Shown here one piece after another: positions 61,790-64,000 of a stretch of DNA of 64,000 nucleotides (positions are counted from its first letter, which is position 1; each line of letters begins with the position of its first letter). A model generated the notes under the pieces. That model was not told where the DNA came from and made no database searches. It saw nothing but the letters and a program-made list of their open reading frames with translations. The position numbers and the translations under genes are program-made. This DNA is from Ktedonospora formicarum (GTDB lineage: Bacteria > Chloroflexota > Ktedonobacteria > Ktedonobacterales > Ktedonobacteraceae): NCBI RefSeq assembly GCF_016587355.1, contig NZ_BNJF01000006.1, positions 332,071 through 396,070 of the forward strand, written 5' to 3'.

Positions 61790-62812
61790 ATGTTACGGAC
61801 ACGCTTAACTGAAGCGTATGGACTTGAGGTTCCATGTATTGGTGCTGGAATGGGCTTTGTGGCGACACCTGAGCTGGTGGCCGCGGTTTCGAATGCAGGA
61901 GGCATGGGCACGCTTGGCGCAGCACTGGTCCCTCCTGATCGATTACGTGAACTCATTCGACAAACCCGATCCATGACCGCAAGACCATTCGGCGTGAACC
62001 TCATCACGCAGTTCACCGAGGAGGCGCAACTGGAGGTCTGTCTTGAGGAGTGGGTCCCGGTGATCAGCTTCTTCTGGAACGATCCTCCTGAGGCGTTCAT
62101 CCGCCGCCTTCAAGCTGCAGGCGTGAAGGTATGGATGCAGGTCGGTTCGCTCCAGCAGGCACAAGAGGCGGTCCGTTGCGGCGTCGATGCGGTGGTCGTG
62201 CAGGGGACGGAAGCCGGGGGACACAATCGCAGCACTGGGGCGGTTCTCTCGCTTGTCCCTGCCGTCGTGGATGCCATCGCTCCCGTTCCCGTCATTGCGG
62301 CAGGAGGCATAGCGGATGGGCGAGGAGTGGTTGCGGCGCTCGCGCTGGGTGCAGAGGCGGTCTGGGTAGGGACACGTCTGGTGGCGAGCCGGGAAGCGTA
62401 TGCACACGACGAGTACAAACGGCGGATCGTTGAGGCCCAAGCCTCCGATACTGTTCGCACGACTATCTTTGGTCCCGAGTGGCCTCATCAGTCGACGCGG
62501 GTCATTCGCAATCGTGTGGTCAATGAGTGGATCATGCGAGAGCAGGAGGTCGTCTATCCTCCCGAACCAATCGAGCTCATCGGGCAGACGATCCTTGCAG
62601 GCAAGCCTGTACCGCTTCCGAAGTTCTCTTCCCTTCCACCCACTCCCGATGCGACTGGCGACTTCGAGGAAATGGCTCTTATCGCTGGGGAGAGTGTCGG
62701 ATTAATCAAGGAGATCAAACCCGCTGGTGAGATTGTGCATGAGATGATGGAAGAGGCAAGGCAGATCATTGAGCACAGGCTCATGGGTATCTTGAGTTCT
62801 TCCAGCGGATAG
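61790..62812 (+). CDS. Nitronate monooxygenase-like FMN enzyme
   Basis: 340 residues, AGAAGGAGC upstream. A TIM-barrel flavoprotein of the NMO / 2-nitropropane dioxygenase family: PCIGAGMGFVATPELVAAVS, GGMGTLGAA, FGVNLI, the FMN phosphate region VPVIAAGGIADGRGVVAALA, and the catalytic His in GTEAGGHNR. It would oxidise nitronates or reduce a related substrate such as enoyl thioesters. Stand-alone. Confidence 0.9.
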   Translation: MLRTRLTEAYGLEVPCIGAGMGFVATPELVAAVSNAGGMGTLGAALVPPDRLRELIRQTRSMTARPFGVNLITQFTEEAQLEVCLEEWVPVISFFWNDPPEAFIRRLQAAGVKVWMQVGSLQQAQEAVRCGVDAVVVQGTEAGGHNRSTGAVLSLVPAVVDAIAPVPVIAAGGIADGRGVVAALALGAEAVWVGTRLVASREAYAHDEYKRRIVEAQASDTVRTTIFGPEWPHQSTRVIRNRVVNEWIMREQEVVYPPEPIELIGQTILAGKPVPLPKFSSLPPTPDATGDFEEMALIAGESVGLIKEIKPAGEIVHEMMEEARQIIEHRLMGILSSSSG

Positions 62813-62878
62813 CTTGGTTGGATCTGTTTCACACATGGTGAGCTCATTCGCTACAAATGCATCGATAGATCGTTATGC

Positions 62879-62955
62879 AAGCCGGATGCCCCTAATGGGT
62901 CACGTACGGTTCTGAAGCCGAGCGGCAGGGGGACCCTGCCGTTTAGGCAACCCCT
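62879..62955 (+). ncRNA. Orphan group II intron 3' end (domains V and VI)
   Basis: AAGCCGGATGCC and GTACGGTTCTG form a domain V-like hairpin, and GAGCGGCAGG-GGGAC-CCTGCCG a following domain VI-like stem, ending at TTTAGGCAAC. No intron protein or domains I-III lie upstream; the NMO gene ends 66 bp before. It is the last piece of a decayed group II intron, perhaps of the bacterial class C that ends near terminators. Confidence 0.55.
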
Positions 62956-62966
62956 GCCGGCCATTG

Positions 62967-63809
62967 TCAGCCGGTGGCTCTGGAAAGGCCGAGTATCAGA
63001 AACTCCTGGCGGCCGACCCAGTCGGGATAGCGGCTCACCATGGCATCGAACAGCTCACGGTCAGGTAGGGTTGCCTCGCGTAGCTGTCCGTAGTATTCGA
63101 GGTAGCCGCGGGACTCGGCCAGGACCGAGGGCGGATTGCCGCAGGTTGGATCCTTGTGACCGGTGACGACGGCGGCAGGGTGAAGCTCGGCCAGCTTGTC
63201 AATGGCGCCAATCCATTCAGCCCGAATAGCGGCAGTCGTCGCGCTGACGTACATGTGGCAATGGTTATAGACAACATCGCCTGAGACGATCAGGCCCAGG
63301 TCCGGCACATACAGCGAGGTGGTGTCCACGGTGTCGGTGTGTCCGGTTTCAATCACTTGGAGGAGCCGCCACTCGAGTTCGAATGAGGTTACATTGAGTG
63401 GTTCGACCTGCACGGTCCTGTCGGCGATCTGACCGAGAAAACGCGCGAGGAAAGAGTTTTTCTGCTCTCCTCTGTGCATCTGCTTTATCGTTCCGGCGGT
63501 GGCTACCACACGCGCATGTGGGAAGTGATCGAGCAACACGGGCAGGCCAAGCCAGTGGTCGCAGTGGCCATGCGTGATGTAGATCGTGGTAAGCTGGCGA
63601 TCGTGCAGCGCTACCCAATTGGCGAGCGCTGTAGCCTCGCGCATGGTCATGAGCGCGTCCACAAGAACAGCTTCGCGGGCACCGAAGATCAATGTCGATG
63701 TTGTGGGATCCCAGGCCGGCGTATCGCCGAACCGGGGCAGCGGAGCGGCGAACGGCTTTTCCGGCGAGACGAAGACATCGTAGCTCAACGGAGGTCGGCG
63801 AGTCGGCAT
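62967..63809 (-). CDS. Metallo-beta-lactamase-fold hydrolase
   Basis: 280 residues. Metal ligands lie in IYITHGHCDHWLGLPVLL (HxHxDH), the later His of ETGHTDTVDT, Asp in LIVSGDVVYNH and His in VVTGHKDPT. Beta-lactamase-like folds include glyoxalase II, quorum-quenching lactonases and SoxH-like enzymes; the size and the C-terminal helical part fit the last group. ATG at 63809, GAGGAGC upstream. Confidence 0.9.
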   Translation of the reverse strand: MPTRRPPLSYDVFVSPEKPFAAPLPRFGDTPAWDPTTSTLIFGAREAVLVDALMTMREATALANWVALHDRQLTTIYITHGHCDHWLGLPVLLDHFPHARVVATAGTIKQMHRGEQKNSFLARFLGQIADRTVQVEPLNVTSFELEWRLLQVIETGHTDTVDTTSLYVPDLGLIVSGDVVYNHCHMYVSATTAAIRAEWIGAIDKLAELHPAAVVTGHKDPTCGNPPSVLAESRGYLEYYGQLREATLPDRELFDAMVSRYPDWVGRQEFLILGLSRATG

Positions 63810-64000
63810 ATGAGCTCCTCTTTTCTCACATCCAATGGCAAGGGCCGTTGCAGTCCAGGAATTATCCGTGCCATTGGATATAGAGCCACCGTTCTCCGAA
63901 ACTTACCCAAACATGGACGAGCCATATTTCGTGTTCGGTTCCTGCTTCAGTGCAGACAGCAAGCCTTTCGCTCGTCTAACACCTGCTCCACAGGCGTCAC
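63810..64000. other. End of window: inverted repeat and repeat R2
   Basis: ATCCAATGGCA and TGCCATTGGAT form an 11-bp inverted repeat (about 63831-63880) that may be the operator of the hydrolase gene. Repeat R2 follows. No gene is seen. Confidence 0.45.
63885..64000 (-). repeat. Dispersed repeat R2, copy 3 (runs off the window)
   Basis: On the minus strand the order CGCCTGTGGAG, GAAGCAGGAACCGAACAC, ATATGGCT, GTTTCGGA-AACGG is the same as in copies 1 and 2, with more mismatches and a longer central hairpin part. It may continue beyond 64000. Confidence 0.6.

Overview
The window looks like an accessory region of a large Chloroflexota genome, most likely a Ktedonobacteria-type multicellular soil bacterium. 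This is inferred from the mix of features: HNH-bearing group II introns, many TnpB-type elements and their relics, an XRE/NB-ARC/TPR regulator, WD40 propellers with zinc-ribbon or lipoprotein anchors, NarL-type sensor kinases, a class II lanthipeptide locus and several streptomycete-like families. No rRNA, tRNA or CRISPR array was found.

1-13 kb is a graveyard of mobile DNA. An IS605-type tnpB relic (exons 7578-8105 and 1097-1182) is interrupted by group II intron 1 (1183-7577). Intron 1 is interrupted in its domain IV by group II intron 2 (2619-7101). The reverse transcriptase of intron 2 is interrupted by a 2.0-kb serine-recombinase element (3912-5911). Three of the four junctions can be read almost to the base. 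Next to it lie a decayed resolvase, an APH(6)/HUR-type antibiotic phosphotransferase, a complete IS607-type tnpA/tnpB pair and the C-terminal part of a Tn3-family transposase. Together these look like the remains of a resistance transposon.

13-21 kb carries scattered metabolic and hypothetical genes: a membrane-anchored protein, a truncated methyltransferase, a double GNAT acetyltransferase, a CynX/NimT-like transporter and a D-cysteine desulfhydrase-like PLP enzyme.

22-31.4 kb is a lanthipeptide operon: an HlyD-like protein, a C39-peptidase ABC exporter (LanT), two mersacidin-type precursors, and LanM. A convergent XRE/NB-ARC/TPR regulator follows. The second precursor has a core made of four consecutive (S/T)-x-x-C units.

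31.5-41.6 kb holds WD40 proteins (one intact, one broken), a tandem pair of membrane proteins (one frameshifted), a sensor kinase/response regulator pair, a near-identical duplicate of the sensor's membrane half without a kinase, and a secreted repeat protein whose repeats carry a frameshift.

42-51.6 kb has more relics, a solo TnpB element, an alpha/beta hydrolase, a complete IS630 with a -1 slippery site, a protein-kinase-like gene and two MFS exporters, one frameshifted.

51.9-64 kb has a TetR/methyltransferase divergon, a broken DUF998 protein, integrase fragments, two copies of a MITE, a PadR-controlled membrane operon, an SDR oxidoreductase, a nitronate monooxygenase-like protein and a metallo-beta-lactamase-fold hydrolase.

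The most novel signal is a conserved leader peptide ORF of 32-33 codons. It lies about 125 bp upstream of both the antibiotic phosphotransferase (9232) and the MFS exporter (49550), two unrelated genes 40 kb apart. The two peptides share their reading frame, stop codon and C-terminal sequence, and are followed by a conserved RNA block. This suggests a common ribosome-sensing attenuator that controls resistance genes.
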